A DNA stretch of 64,000 nucleotides from Henriciella pelagia (GTDB lineage Bacteria > Pseudomonadota > Alphaproteobacteria > Caulobacterales > Hyphomonadaceae): contig NZ_NCSU01000011.1 in the NCBI RefSeq assembly GCF_002088945.1, forward strand, positions 558,001-622,000. Reading direction: 5' to 3'. The notes under the pieces are model-generated. The model had not been told where the DNA came from. It saw only the letters and a list, made by a program, of their open reading frames with translations, and made no database searches. Position 1 is the first letter of the stretch; each line of letters starts with the position of its first letter. Made by a program: the position numbers and the translations under genes. Below, piece by piece: positions 19,506-28,686 of this stretch.

Positions 19506-20210
19506 ATGAGCAAGATTTACAAAGATGCAGCCGCCGCACTCGACGGCGTCCTGTTCGATGGCATGACAATCGCCGCTGGCGGCTTTGGCCTTTGCGGCAT
19601 TCCTGAACTGTCCATCGCCGCGATCCGCGAGGCAGGGACGAAGGATCTGACTATTTACTCAAACAATGCCGGCGTCGATGGTTTCGGCCTCGGCGTGCTT
19701 CTGGAAAGCAAGCAAGTGAAAAAGATGGGCTCGTCCTATGTCGGCGAGAACAAGGAATTCATGCGCCAGTATCTCGGCGGCGAGTTGGAGCTGGAATTCA
19801 ATCCACAGGGCACACTGGCTGAACGCATGCGTGCAGGTGGCGCAGGGATTGCCGGCTTCTACACCAAGACCGGCTACGGCACTGTGATCGCCGAAGGCAA
19901 GGACGTTAAGGAGTTCAACGGCGAGAAGTACATTCTTGAAGAAGGAATCTTCGCCGACCTTGCCATCGTGAAAGCCTGGAAAGCCGATACCACCGGCAAT
20001 GCGATCTTCAGAAAGACGGCGCGCAACTTCAATGAGCCGGCAGCAATGTGCGGCAAGATCTGCGTCATGGAAGTCGAGGAAATTGTCGAACCGGGCGAGC
20101 TTGACCCGAACCATATCCACCTGCCCGGCGTCTTCGTGCACCGGCTGGTACAGGGCCAGCACGAAAAACGTATTGAACAGCGCACGGTCCGCAAGAAGGA
20201 GACTGCCTGA
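19506..20210 (+). CDS. scoA: 3-oxoacid CoA-transferase subunit A
   Basis: 234 residues. The glycine-rich opening [25 protein letters not shown], the [18 protein letters not shown] segment and FYTKTGYGT are typical of SCOT alpha subunits. Start 19506 ([12 protein letters not shown]) is chosen because upstream codons do not fit the family. With subunit B it transfers CoA from succinyl-CoA to acetoacetate, allowing ketone-body/acetoacetate use for growth. Its stop overlaps the start of scoB as TGATG, so the two subunits should be made in equal amounts. Confidence 0.95.
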   Translation: MSKIYKDAAAALDGVLFDGMTIAAGGFGLCGIPELSIAAIREAGTKDLTIYSNNAGVDGFGLGVLLESKQVKKMGSSYVGENKEFMRQYLGGELELEFNPQGTLAERMRAGGAGIAGFYTKTGYGTVIAEGKDVKEFNGEKYILEEGIFADLAIVKAWKADTTGNAIFRKTARNFNEPAAMCGKICVMEVEEIVEPGELDPNHIHLPGVFVHRLVQGQHEKRIEQRTVRKKETA

Positions 20211-20839
20211 TGCCCTGGACACGTGATGACATGGCCAAGCGGGCCGCGCAGGAGCTCGAAGACGGGATGTATGTCAATCTCGGCATCGGCATTCCGACGC
20301 TGGTTGCGAACTATATCCCCGACGGCGTCGAGGTTACGCTGCAGTCTGAGAACGGCATGCTCGGCATGGGCCCCTTCCCTTATGAGGGCGAAGAAGACGC
20401 TGACCTGATCAATGCCGGCAAGCAGACGATCACCGAACTGCCCCACACGGCCTTCTTCGACAGCTCGATGAGCTTCGCGATGATCCGCGGCGGCAAGATC
20501 AACATGGCGATCCTGGGCGCTATGGAGGTGGCCGAGAATGGCGATATCGCCAACTGGATGATCCCCGGCAAGCTGGTCAAGGGCATGGGCGGCGCGATGG
20601 ACCTTGTGGCCGGCGTGAAGCGGATTGTTGTCATTACCGACCACACGTCCAAGGCGGGCGAACCGAAGCTGATCAAGGAATGCACCCTGCCGCTCACAGG
20701 CAAAGGCGTCGTGAACCGGATCATCACCGATCTCGGCGTGTTCGACGTCGTCGAAGGCGGTCTCGAGATCAAGGAAATTGCGCCGGATGTGACGCGTGAC
20801 GAGATCTACGAGAAAACCGCTGCGAAGATCATCAATTGA
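20210..20839 (+). CDS. scoB: 3-oxoacid CoA-transferase subunit B
   Basis: 209 residues with the catalytic glutamate in [10 protein letters not shown] (LQSENG), preceded by [13 protein letters not shown] and followed by [14 protein letters not shown] and the [10 protein letters not shown] segment, all standard for SCOT beta subunits. It forms the CoA-thioester intermediate on the glutamate. The gene is coupled to scoA upstream, and downstream its stop TGA overlaps the TTG start of yjdM. Confidence 0.96.
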   Translation: MPWTRDDMAKRAAQELEDGMYVNLGIGIPTLVANYIPDGVEVTLQSENGMLGMGPFPYEGEEDADLINAGKQTITELPHTAFFDSSMSFAMIRGGKINMAILGAMEVAENGDIANWMIPGKLVKGMGGAMDLVAGVKRIVVITDHTSKAGEPKLIKECTLPLTGKGVVNRIITDLGVFDVVEGGLEIKEIAPDVTRDEIYEKTAAKIIN

Positions 20840-21168
20840 GCGCGCTACCACCATGCCCGCAGTGCGCGTCGGCTTTCGTCTATGAAGACGGCGCGCTACT
20901 CATCTGCCCTGAATGCGCCCACGAATGGTCGCCGTCGGCAGATGCAGAAAATGCAAAAGTCTGGCGCGATGCGAATGGCAATGCGCTTCAGGATGGCGAC
21001 ACGGTGACCGTTATCAAGGATTTGAAAATCAAAGGTAGCTCATCGGTCGTAAAAGTGGGCACGCGCGTAAAGAATATCCGTCTCGTCGAAGGCGACCACG
21101 ACATTGACTGCAAGATAGACGGCATCGGTCAGATGGGGCTGAAGACTGAGTTCGTGAAAAAAGCCTGA
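20836..21168 (+). CDS. yjdM: YjdM/PhnA-family zinc ribbon protein
   Basis: 110 residues. The N-terminal zinc ribbon has two CxxC pairs (CPQC at about 6-9, CPEC at about 24-27, followed by AHEW), then the conserved PhnA domain ([49 protein letters not shown]). Despite the historical name, it has no proven role in phosphonate use. Translation most likely starts at TTG 20836, whose bases overlap the scoB stop. It would be the third gene of that unit, though a functional link is unclear. Confidence 0.9.
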   Translation: MSALPPCPQCASAFVYEDGALLICPECAHEWSPSADAENAKVWRDANGNALQDGDTVTVIKDLKIKGSSSVVKVGTRVKNIRLVEGDHDIDCKIDGIGQMGLKTEFVKKA

Positions 21169-21190
21169 GCACTTCTTGAGGTGACCTGAA

Positions 21191-21610
21191 ATGACTGCCA
21201 CCTGTCTCTGCGGCGCCGTTAGCGTCACAGTCGATACAAAGCCGGACTTCATCCATGACTGCAATTGCAGCCTGTGCCGCAAAACCGGTGCCGCCTGGGG
21301 CTATTACAGCTCTGCGGCCGTAATCACCTCGGGAGCGACCGCCGCCTATATGCGCGGCGACAAGCCGAACGCGGGTGTCGAAGTCCACACCTGCCCAACC
21401 TGCGGTTCGACCACCCATTTCGAACTTGCCCCGACCTTCAAGGCACAGCATCCAGACGCGGACGTGTTCGGCGTGAACATGCGCCTTTTCGGGTCCGAAG
21501 AACTGGACGGCGTCGAAGTGCGCTATCCGGACGGCAGAAACTGGGATGGCCAAGGGCCGTTCGGCTTTCGAAAGACTCCGATAACGATCAGCGAAGCGAC
21601 CCCGCTGTAG
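21191..21610 (+). CDS. GFA-family (glutathione-dependent formaldehyde-activating/CENP-V) protein
   Basis: 139 residues. The zinc-binding cysteine set is visible: CLCGAVSVTV with Cys5/Cys7, CNCSLCRKTGA in the middle, and CPTCGSTTHF near residue 75. This is the GFA/Mss4-like fold, whose members are mostly of unknown function; the formaldehyde-glutathione activity is proven for few. A strong ribosome site GAGGTGA precedes the ATG, 22 bp after yjdM. It converges on topoisomerase IB. Confidence 0.9.
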   Translation: MTATCLCGAVSVTVDTKPDFIHDCNCSLCRKTGAAWGYYSSAAVITSGATAAYMRGDKPNAGVEVHTCPTCGSTTHFELAPTFKAQHPDADVFGVNMRLFGSEELDGVEVRYPDGRNWDGQGPFGFRKTPITISEATPL

Positions 21611-21615
21611 CGCGC

Positions 21616-22596
21616 TCAGTCGCTGGCCTTCAGGACAGCAAAGAGCCGTCTTTCATCTTTCAGAAGCCGGACGGGGCCGTCTTCCATGTCGGGTTGGCGG
21701 CCATCCCGCGCCATTTCGATGATCCGTGGGTGAATGTAGGAATTTCGGGCGATGCTCGGTGTGTTCCCAAGCCGATCAGCTGCCGCCTCCGACACGGCCT
21801 TGATGCTGTCGGCCCCCTTACGAAGCGCTCTTGTCGCGGCAACCGAGCCGCCCCAGGTACGAAAATCCTTGGCGGTGAAGGCCCCGTCTGACGTCTCCTG
21901 GATGAAATGGTTGACCTGCGAGGAGCAAACCTTTCCGTCCGGTGTGTCGAACAGGCTCTGCCCCGGAAGGCTCTGCAGGGCTGCCACGGCGCGGCTCAAC
22001 CCGTCATCGCAGATGGATATGTCCTGCTGCTTGCCACCTTTGCCCTTGAACTTCAGGCGGATCGTATCGGCATCCGTCTGGCGGACATGGCGCTTGTAAA
22101 GCGTCGTGGCCCCGAACGCTCCGCCCTCACGGCTGCGCTCGGACCCGATACGGATGGCCCCCTTGTCCAGCAGGCGAATGATAGCGGCGATTGCAAGGTC
22201 AACATGGTCCTTCGGCTGATTGAGTGTGTCGCGCACTCGCCTGCGCAGTCTGGGTAGCGCCTCGCCGAAGTACATCATGTCGGCGAACTTTGCCTGTTCG
22301 CAATGAGCCCGCCAATCGGGATGGTAGCGGTACTGGGTCCGGCCCGCTTCATCGACACCGGTCGCCTGCAGGTGGCCTCTCGGGTCCGGGCAGATCCAGA
22401 CGTCTTTCCAGGCCGGCGGCAGGACCAGCGCTTCTGCCCGCGCGCGTTGCTCGCCCTCCAGCGTGTCGCCGCGCTCATTGAGATAGGTGAAACCCTTGCC
22501 GCACGGTCTGCGCGTCCAGCCGGTCGAGCCGGTATCGACATAGGTGAGCCCCGCATCGGAAGGGTCAATTTCAGTGCGGGCGAGTGAGAAAGCCAT
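21616..22596 (-). CDS. DNA topoisomerase IB
   Basis: 326 residues of the bacterial/poxvirus-type small topoisomerase I. The catalytic pentad can be read: an arginine in RIGSERSREGG, Lys in KGKGGK, Arg in AKDFRTWGGS, a histidine position in the C-terminal domain, and the nucleophilic tyrosine in ARNSYIHP. It relaxes supercoils by a 3'-phosphotyrosine intermediate. Bacterial IB enzymes are scattered, probably by transfer, and are not the essential topoisomerase. Here it is monocistronic and its base composition does not stand out. Confidence 0.93.
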   Translation of the reverse strand: MAFSLARTEIDPSDAGLTYVDTGSTGWTRRPCGKGFTYLNERGDTLEGEQRARAEALVLPPAWKDVWICPDPRGHLQATGVDEAGRTQYRYHPDWRAHCEQAKFADMMYFGEALPRLRRRVRDTLNQPKDHVDLAIAAIIRLLDKGAIRIGSERSREGGAFGATTLYKRHVRQTDADTIRLKFKGKGGKQQDISICDDGLSRAVAALQSLPGQSLFDTPDGKVCSSQVNHFIQETSDGAFTAKDFRTWGGSVAATRALRKGADSIKAVSEAAADRLGNTPSIARNSYIHPRIIEMARDGRQPDMEDGPVRLLKDERRLFAVLKASD

Positions 22597-22717
22597 GATC
22601 GAGAAACCGCAGCTTCATCGCAAAGGTTCCCACCGGCCGCCTTGGCGTTGCGTCACCGATTGATGGCGCCCGCTGGGCCGCTATGCAGGAGGGCAGGAAA
22701 CGAATGGGAGATGAGGA

Positions 22718-24226
22718 ATGGCCAAAGGATCAATGCCTGTTCTGGTCGGCGTCGGGCAATCTATGAGCCAATGGGATGGAAGCACAGGCGCTGACGGCGC
22801 ACCATCGCCGCTCAGCCTCGCGGCCGACGCCTCGAAAGCCGCTCTCAAAGATGCAGGCATCAGCGCTGGCGAGATCGACGCGATCACATTCGTGCGGATC
22901 TTCGAGGACTCCGTTCCGAGTGCGCCGCACCCGCACGGCCACAATACGAATCTGCCCGGAACGCTCGCACGCGAGCTCGGTGCCAGGCCATCCAAGCTTA
23001 TTTATTCCGATGTGGGCGGCCAAAGCCCACAGGCGCTCGCCAACGAAATGGCCAGCCGTATCCATGCAGGCGAATTTGACGTTGCCCTCGTGGCCGGGTC
23101 GGAGGCTAACCGCGCTTCGAAAGGCGCGCGCAAGCATGGCGTGACGATCGACTGGGCCGATGATAGCCCGCTTGAATATGAAGACCGCGGTCTCGGCGGC
23201 CAGATGATCAACCGGCCCGAGATCAAGCATGGCATTGTCGCGCCAGCCTATTTCTACGCGCTCTTCGAGAACGCAATCGCCGGCCGGGAAGGCCGAACAC
23301 GCAGCGAACAAAGGCAGGCTATGTCGCGCCTGTTCCAGCCCTTCACCAAGGTCGCCGCCAGCAACCCGTATGCGCAGTTTCCGCAGGAACGGAGCGTCGA
23401 CTTCCTGGCGACACCATCACCGAAGAACTACGAATTCGCAGACCCCTTCCTGAAATGGCATATCGCTCAGGATGCCGTGAACCAGGGCGGCGCCATCCTT
23501 CTGATGTCGGAAGAGAAAGCTGACGCTCTTGGCGTGCCGACGAGCCAACGGGTCTACCTGCACGGTGCCGGCGAAGCCGGCGATGATTTCATTTCCGAGC
23601 GGCCGCGTCTTGATGGCTCCTGGGCGATGAAGCAGGCCATTGGCCGGGCACTTGACCAGGCGGGCAAGACCGCTGGCGACATGGCTACTTTCGATCTGTA
23701 CTCGTGCTTTCCGTGTGCTGTATTTTCCTCGACTCAGGAGCTTGGCATTGATCCCTTTACTGATGATCGCCCCCTGACACTGACGGGCGGTCTTCCCTTC
23801 TTTGGCGGCGCGGGAAACAATTATTCCATGCACGGTATCGCCAGTATGGCCGAGTGGCTGCGTGACAATTCGGGAGCGTTCGGCCTCGTCCTTGCGAATG
23901 GCGGCTGGATGACGAAGGAGGCCGTCGGCGTCTGGTCCACAGCCCGGTCAGAGGCATTCACACCGGTGGAAAAGATGGCGAAGCCGATCGACAAGGTGGT
24001 GCTCGACGCGGCGCCGCAATCGGGGGCGGTGGAGACATACACCGTCATTCACGGACGCAATGGCCCTGCCCAGGGTGTCATCTTCGGCCGCACTGAAAGC
24101 GACGCACGCTTCCTGGCCAAGGCTTCACCCGAAGCCCTGCAGATCCTTCGCGAAGAAGAAAGCCCCATAGGCCGGAAAGTCAGCGTCCAACAGGATGGCG
24201 AGGTCAACACATTCCACTTCGTCTGA
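22718..24226 (+). CDS. Thiolase-like protein (TLP1-type), probably lacking the usual nucleophile
   Basis: 502 residues. The N-terminal half follows the thiolase fold, but where degradative thiolases have the nucleophilic Cys in a C-A/S-G/S context this protein has YSDVGGQSPQ (about 96-105), with Gly/Val in place of Cys. FGGAGNNYSMHGIASM marks the later active-site loop. The last 80 residues (YTVIHGRNGPAQGVIFGRT) match the extra OB-like C-terminal domain of thiolase-like protein type 1. By family knowledge such proteins bind CoA esters but their reaction is unsettled; it may act with a partner or be a non-canonical synthase. The ATG at 22718 follows GATGAGGA. Confidence 0.8.
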   Translation: MAKGSMPVLVGVGQSMSQWDGSTGADGAPSPLSLAADASKAALKDAGISAGEIDAITFVRIFEDSVPSAPHPHGHNTNLPGTLARELGARPSKLIYSDVGGQSPQALANEMASRIHAGEFDVALVAGSEANRASKGARKHGVTIDWADDSPLEYEDRGLGGQMINRPEIKHGIVAPAYFYALFENAIAGREGRTRSEQRQAMSRLFQPFTKVAASNPYAQFPQERSVDFLATPSPKNYEFADPFLKWHIAQDAVNQGGAILLMSEEKADALGVPTSQRVYLHGAGEAGDDFISERPRLDGSWAMKQAIGRALDQAGKTAGDMATFDLYSCFPCAVFSSTQELGIDPFTDDRPLTLTGGLPFFGGAGNNYSMHGIASMAEWLRDNSGAFGLVLANGGWMTKEAVGVWSTARSEAFTPVEKMAKPIDKVVLDAAPQSGAVETYTVIHGRNGPAQGVIFGRTESDARFLAKASPEALQILREEESPIGRKVSVQQDGEVNTFHFV

Positions 24227-24272
24227 GCGGCAAGTCACGTTAGGGTCTGGCGCGACTCGAAAGTGATGCACG

Positions 24273-24707
24273 ATGAAGAATTCATTCTCCGCTGTGAAGC
24301 TCGCCCTGGCTGGTGGCCTCGCAGCCGTGTCCGTTTCGGCCTGCGTGACCCCTCAGCCCTGCACGCCTGAATGGGTGGAATGGCGCACCGATAAGGTTCT
24401 GACACGGTTTGCCCGAGCAAATTACAGCACGATTGGGGAGTTGCGGAGCCTGTCAGGAAAGGTGGACAACCCGTCTGCGCTGACCGCGCTGCGGATTGCC
24501 TCGCTCATTGATGATTTTGACGACCTTGCGCGTGATTTTGACCGCATGGTGATGCCTGAATTGAATGAAGCGATTGCGCAATGCTCTGAGCCGCAGCACT
24601 TCGTGCCAGCCTTTACCGGTTTCCTGCGCAAGGAAGGCGTTGGCGAGGACGTCATCGATTGGGTCGAAGTCATCGGATACATCGCGATGGAACAGTACCG
24701 CTCATGA
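24273..24707 (+). CDS. Small putative lipoprotein, unrecognised
   Basis: 144 residues. The signal has a Lys, then ALAGGLAAVSVS and lipobox SVSAC with Cys24. The mature part is mostly helical (FDDLARDFDRMVMPELNEAI), with Cys in QPCTPEW and QCSEPQ that could pair in the periplasm. No family is recognised. It overlaps the zntB start by 4 bp (ATGA) and is probably cotranscribed. A link with divalent-cation homeostasis is only positional. Confidence 0.75.
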   Translation: MKNSFSAVKLALAGGLAAVSVSACVTPQPCTPEWVEWRTDKVLTRFARANYSTIGELRSLSGKVDNPSALTALRIASLIDDFDDLARDFDRMVMPELNEAIAQCSEPQHFVPAFTGFLRKEGVGEDVIDWVEVIGYIAMEQYRS

Positions 24708-25690
24708 CGGTGGAGACAGACAGTCCGCTCGTCTTCGCCTTCGAGTTTGATGCTGATGGGAATGCCCGTCGGCTGGGCTGGGACGAGATCGCGTCCGGCC
24801 CCGCCGAGAAGGCTGGTGTCCGGCGCTGGCTGCATCTCAACCGTCTGTCACCCCAGGTACGCGAATGGCTGGACCAGAAAAGCGGCGTCGATGCCGTTAT
24901 CGACAGTGCTCTCCTCCAGGAGGATACGCGGCCTCGATGCGTCAAGCACGGCCCCGGCCTGCTGATCAATCTGCGCGGCGTCAACATGAATGACGGCTCA
25001 GAACCTGAAGACATGGTTGCCATCCGGATCTGGACAACGCCCGGCGTCGTCGTGTCTCTTCGGGCCTTTCACATCATGGCTACGCAGGATTTGCGCGACC
25101 GCATCATGCAGGGCGACGTACCGGAATCATCTGGTGCTATCGTCACCTATATCGCAGGACGTCTCACCGACAAGATTGAGCCCGTTATATCCAGCCTCGA
25201 AGACCAGGCTGACGAGTTCGAGGACCAGGTGATCGAGGAAGCCGCCAAGCTTTCCAAGTCTGCGCTCGGAAGCTTTCGGCGCAAGGTCCTGCAACTGCGC
25301 CGCTATATTATCCCTCAGCGTGATGCACTATCGCAGATGACCCGCGAAGGGCTTGAAATCTTCTCGCCTACTGAAGCCCTGCATCTGCGTGAAATTGCTG
25401 ACCGCGTTACCCGCATTGGCGAAGAGCTGGACAATATCCGTGACCGATCCAGCATGCTGCAGGAGCAGATTATCGAAGAACGCGGAGAACGGATGAACCA
25501 GCGGCTGTTTGTCTTGTCGATCATCTCTGCCATCTTCCTGCCGCTGGGTTTCGTCACCGGCCTGTTCGGCGTCAATGTTGGCGGCATGCCTGGTACGGCC
25601 AGCCACACCGCCTTCGCGTTGCTGTGTTTAGGCATGGTTGCGCTCACCACCGTCATGATCTTTGTGTTCCGGCGCATGCGCTGGCTCTGA
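24704..25690 (+). CDS. zntB: CorA-superfamily zinc transporter ZntB
   Basis: 328 residues from ATG 24704, matching the E. coli ZntB length. Cytoplasmic alpha/beta domain, a long helix, then two C-terminal membrane helices (FVLSIISAIFLPLGFVTGLF; ALLCLGMVALTTVMIFVF) separated by the family loop FGVNVGG (GxN motif) and MPG. The cytoplasmic funnel and pore belong to the inner membrane. ZntB mediates zinc transport, with direction debated. It begins inside the stop of the preceding lipoprotein gene. Confidence 0.92.
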   Translation: MTVETDSPLVFAFEFDADGNARRLGWDEIASGPAEKAGVRRWLHLNRLSPQVREWLDQKSGVDAVIDSALLQEDTRPRCVKHGPGLLINLRGVNMNDGSEPEDMVAIRIWTTPGVVVSLRAFHIMATQDLRDRIMQGDVPESSGAIVTYIAGRLTDKIEPVISSLEDQADEFEDQVIEEAAKLSKSALGSFRRKVLQLRRYIIPQRDALSQMTREGLEIFSPTEALHLREIADRVTRIGEELDNIRDRSSMLQEQIIEERGERMNQRLFVLSIISAIFLPLGFVTGLFGVNVGGMPGTASHTAFALLCLGMVALTTVMIFVFRRMRWL

Positions 25691-25766
25691 CAGACCTCGC
25701 TTCATTCCAATTCACTTGCTGCGCCTGACATCCTGTGAATGAATGAGGGAAAAAGCGGAGGAACGA

Positions 25767-26960
25767 ATGGCCTATATTGAAGGAAGGCTCGTGCACGATG
25801 CGGACAGCCATCTCATGGAGATGGTGGACTGCCTTGACCCATACCTCGAACACCGGCTTCGACAGCGATATCACGAATTACCTGTGTTCCGGGCCCGGAT
25901 GGAACGCCATGAGCATTTCAGGATGGCCCGCGAGAAACATGCCGACGCGGCGTTTCGCGCGGGCGCGGACGAAAACCTGATGCTCCGAAAGAATTATGAA
26001 GCGAAAGGCGCCTTCATTAGAGAAGACCGGCCCTCCGTCGTCGATCTTCTTGGGGTTGCGAGCCAGCTGGTCTTTACCACGCACGCCCTCGGAAATTTTG
26101 GGCTCGACCGTAGTGACGACATGGAACTTTGCTACGCCGTCGCTGATGCCCATAACCAGATGATGGTGGACTTCTGCTCGGTCGACAGCCGCCTGCTGCC
26201 AACGGCATATGTGCCACTTGAGACCTTTGAGGGCGCAGTCGCAACGGCTCGAAAGGCCATCGATATCGGTGCCAGGGGTCTCATCATGCCGTCATGGTGC
26301 CCCCGGAACCATGCGCCAAGCCATGTGTCCCTCGACCCTCTCTGGGCAATGGCAGAGGAAGCCGGCGTGCCGATGCTGTTCCATGTTGGCTATGAGGACA
26401 AGATGAACCCGGTCTACAAGGAAAACGGCCTGCCGCCCGTGCCGGACTTTCATGGCGGCGACGATAATTTCACTTCGATCAGCTACATGCCAATCCCGAA
26501 TTCAGCGATGCAGACTCTCGCGACGCTGATCTTCGATGGCGTGTTCGACCGGTTCCGGAACCTCAAATTCGGAGCAATTGAACTTGGCGCGTCATGGCTT
26601 CCCGGCTGGATGCGCAGCATGGATTCAGCGGCCCACGCCTTCATGCGCAATGAGGAGCGTCTCCAGAAGCTGTCGTCGAAGCCATCAGAGATCGTCCAGA
26701 GACAGCTGCGCGTAACGCCCTACCCGCACGAGGATGTCGGCTGGGTTATCAGGAATGCCGGTGAGCAGGTCTGCCTTTTCTCTTCCGATTATCCTCATGT
26801 CGAAGGTGGTCGGAACCCGGTAAAGCGGTTCGACTCCTGCCTCGAGGGCCTGCCACAGTCAGCGATAGATTGTTTCTATGCGGATAATTTCATAGACCTG
26901 ATGGGCGATGCCCTACCCGTAGAGCTTCGCAGGCCTGCGCATCTGGTCGCGGCAGAATAG
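25767..26960 (+). CDS. Amidohydrolase-2 family metal-dependent hydrolase/decarboxylase
   Basis: 397 residues from ATG 25767, set by GGAGGAACGA. The opening DADSHLME, PSWCPRNHAPSHVSLDPLW, FHVGYED and FSSDYPHVEGGRNP are typical of the amidohydrolase-2 family (ACMS decarboxylase-like TIM barrels), where the histidines and final Asp bind metal. The DADxH opening in place of HxH is common in the clade found beside acyl-CoA and aromatic catabolism genes in actinobacteria and alphaproteobacteria. The precise reaction (hydrolysis or non-oxidative decarboxylation) is not determined. Monocistronic. Confidence 0.87.
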   Translation: MAYIEGRLVHDADSHLMEMVDCLDPYLEHRLRQRYHELPVFRARMERHEHFRMAREKHADAAFRAGADENLMLRKNYEAKGAFIREDRPSVVDLLGVASQLVFTTHALGNFGLDRSDDMELCYAVADAHNQMMVDFCSVDSRLLPTAYVPLETFEGAVATARKAIDIGARGLIMPSWCPRNHAPSHVSLDPLWAMAEEAGVPMLFHVGYEDKMNPVYKENGLPPVPDFHGGDDNFTSISYMPIPNSAMQTLATLIFDGVFDRFRNLKFGAIELGASWLPGWMRSMDSAAHAFMRNEERLQKLSSKPSEIVQRQLRVTPYPHEDVGWVIRNAGEQVCLFSSDYPHVEGGRNPVKRFDSCLEGLPQSAIDCFYADNFIDLMGDALPVELRRPAHLVAAE

Positions 26961-26966
26961 CGATGC

Positions 26967-27674
26967 TCAAGTCTTCTGGAATACCGCTATGAGGTTGTTA
27001 GCCGGCATTGAGATGATGTCGGTCTGTTCCAGTCCGCTACTGGTTGCAAGCGGCGCGATATCCCGGTCAAGATCGCGGACACCCCAGGACGGGTCTCTGC
27101 GCTTCAGGTCTTCACTGAACCGCGCATTGGAGTCGGCGATCTCTCCATTGCGCGCAAACGGTCCGTAGACGATGAGCATGCCGCCTGGGCGCAGCAACCT
27201 GCCTGCCCCGGCAATCAGACCTTCAGCCGTCTCGAACGGTGCGATATGGATCATGTTCGCGCAGAAGATCGCATCCCATTCGCCTCTGGCTTCGGCATCT
27301 CCCCATTCAGGAAAGGCTGCGTCCACCTCGACCGGGCCGGTCAATCGACCACCAAAATTGTGGTGTGCCACCCAAGCTGACTGGCTGGCACGGCTGATCG
27401 CATCGACATCTGAATACGTCCAGTGAATTTGCGGCATGACAGACACAAAATGGGCGCCGTGTTCACCCGTTCCAGATGCGATCTCGAGGATCCGAGCCTC
27501 CGCTTTCAGAATACGCGACAGCACATCGGCGATAACAGCCTTGTTCCGTCCCGCGGAGGGCGAGAATCGTCGCCCATCCTGCGCCGTGTCTCGTTTTTCA
27601 AGGGCGACCGCCTTGCCGGAACTGCCAAGATCGTCGTTTTCAGCCAATTCAGGCACCAGCCTTTTCGAATTCAT
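26967..27674 (-). CDS. DUF938-type SAM-dependent methyltransferase
   Basis: 235 residues from ATG 27674. The DUF938 hallmark FSPSAGRNKAVIADVL leads into the SAM motif I ILEIASGTGEHGAHF, then YSDVD and FCANMIHIAPFE. The N-terminal 38 residues are not family-like; no other start precedes the conserved part, and the gene begins 26 bp inside the end of the aldo/keto reductase gene. The methyl acceptor is unknown. Likely translated by coupling with the upstream reductase gene. Confidence 0.85.
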   Translation of the reverse strand: MNSKRLVPELAENDDLGSSGKAVALEKRDTAQDGRRFSPSAGRNKAVIADVLSRILKAEARILEIASGTGEHGAHFVSVMPQIHWTYSDVDAISRASQSAWVAHHNFGGRLTGPVEVDAAFPEWGDAEARGEWDAIFCANMIHIAPFETAEGLIAGAGRLLRPGGMLIVYGPFARNGEIADSNARFSEDLKRRDPSWGVRDLDRDIAPLATSSGLEQTDIISMPANNLIAVFQKT

Positions 27675-28665
27675 ATTGCTCAGTATCGACACTGGCTTGG
27701 CCGGGAGGGCTATAGCGCGGGCCAACCGCCTTTTCCGGCGAAAAGTGCGCATCAAGACGGGCAACCATATCCGGCGTCAGAGAGACTGCGCCCGCCCGAT
27801 GGTTTTCCTCAAGGTGCGCCAGACTTGTGGTCCCCGGAATGGGAATGACGTGCTCCCCTTTGGCCAGCGTCCAGGCGAGCGCCAGCTGGGCGACGCTGCA
27901 CCCCGCTTCTTTCGCGCAGGCGCGTGCCTCATCAAGGAGGGAAAGATTGCCGGGATAGTTCTCGGCAGAGAACCGCGGAAAGGCCATGCCCCGCATGTCG
28001 CTCTCGTGAAACCTTGCAGGATCGGCAGGCGGATCCGCCAGGAAGCCGCGCCCAACCGGCGAAAATGCGACCAGCGTTGTGCCGAGTTCCCGGCACGCAT
28101 CCATGACAGCAATTTCCGGATTACGCACCCAGAGCGAGTACTCTGACTGCATGGCCGCAATCGGGTGGACGGCATGCGCGCGGCGCAGCAGCCCCGCGCC
28201 CATTTCAGACAGGCCAATCATCCGAATCTTGCCGGCATCGACGAGCTCTGACAGGGCGCCGACCGACTCCTCAATCGGCACGTTCGGGTCCGGCCTGTGC
28301 ATGTAATAAAGGTCAATCATGTCGACACCGAGCCGCTTCAGGCTCGCATCACAGGCCTTCTTTATCGACTCCGGCCGCGCATCGAGGATCCGCTTGCCAT
28401 CCTTGAAGGACAGGACGCACTTGCTGGCGAGGAATACATCGCCGCGACGCTCAGATATGGCCTTGCCGACCAGCTCCTCGCTGCGGCCCGCGCCATAGAT
28501 GGTTGCCGTATCAAGGAAATTGCAACCGAGGTCGAGTGCGCGGCCGAGCAGCTTCAACGCATTGCCTTCATCCATGGGCGGGCCGTAGGCATGGGTAATG
28601 TTCATGCAACCCAGCCCGATAGGATAAACCGGGTCACCGCCAATTGTTCGTGGCGTCACACTCAT
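27649..28665 (-). CDS. Aldo/keto reductase
   Basis: 338 residues. The AKR tetrad is visible: Asp in NFLDTATIYG, Tyr in the same segment (TIYGAGRSEELVG), Lys in VFLASKCVLS, and His in LYYMHRPDPN. Then ALAWTLAKGEHVIPIPGTT is the NADP-binding end. It should reduce a carbonyl with NADPH in the cytosol; specificity is unknown. The gene is 19 bp downstream of the synthetase gene's stop region and overlaps the methyltransferase, so 28687-26967 looks like one minus-strand unit of synthetase, reductase and methyltransferase. Confidence 0.92.
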   Translation of the reverse strand: MSVTPRTIGGDPVYPIGLGCMNITHAYGPPMDEGNALKLLGRALDLGCNFLDTATIYGAGRSEELVGKAISERRGDVFLASKCVLSFKDGKRILDARPESIKKACDASLKRLGVDMIDLYYMHRPDPNVPIEESVGALSELVDAGKIRMIGLSEMGAGLLRRAHAVHPIAAMQSEYSLWVRNPEIAVMDACRELGTTLVAFSPVGRGFLADPPADPARFHESDMRGMAFPRFSAENYPGNLSLLDEARACAKEAGCSVAQLALAWTLAKGEHVIPIPGTTSLAHLEENHRAGAVSLTPDMVARLDAHFSPEKAVGPRYSPPGQASVDTEQYEFEKAGA

Positions 28666-28686
28666 CTCGCACTCCGTATACTGATT

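Noticed and set aside
27423..28146. Plus-strand frames over the aldo/keto reductase and methyltransferase
   Set aside because: Shadows of two well-supported minus-strand genes.
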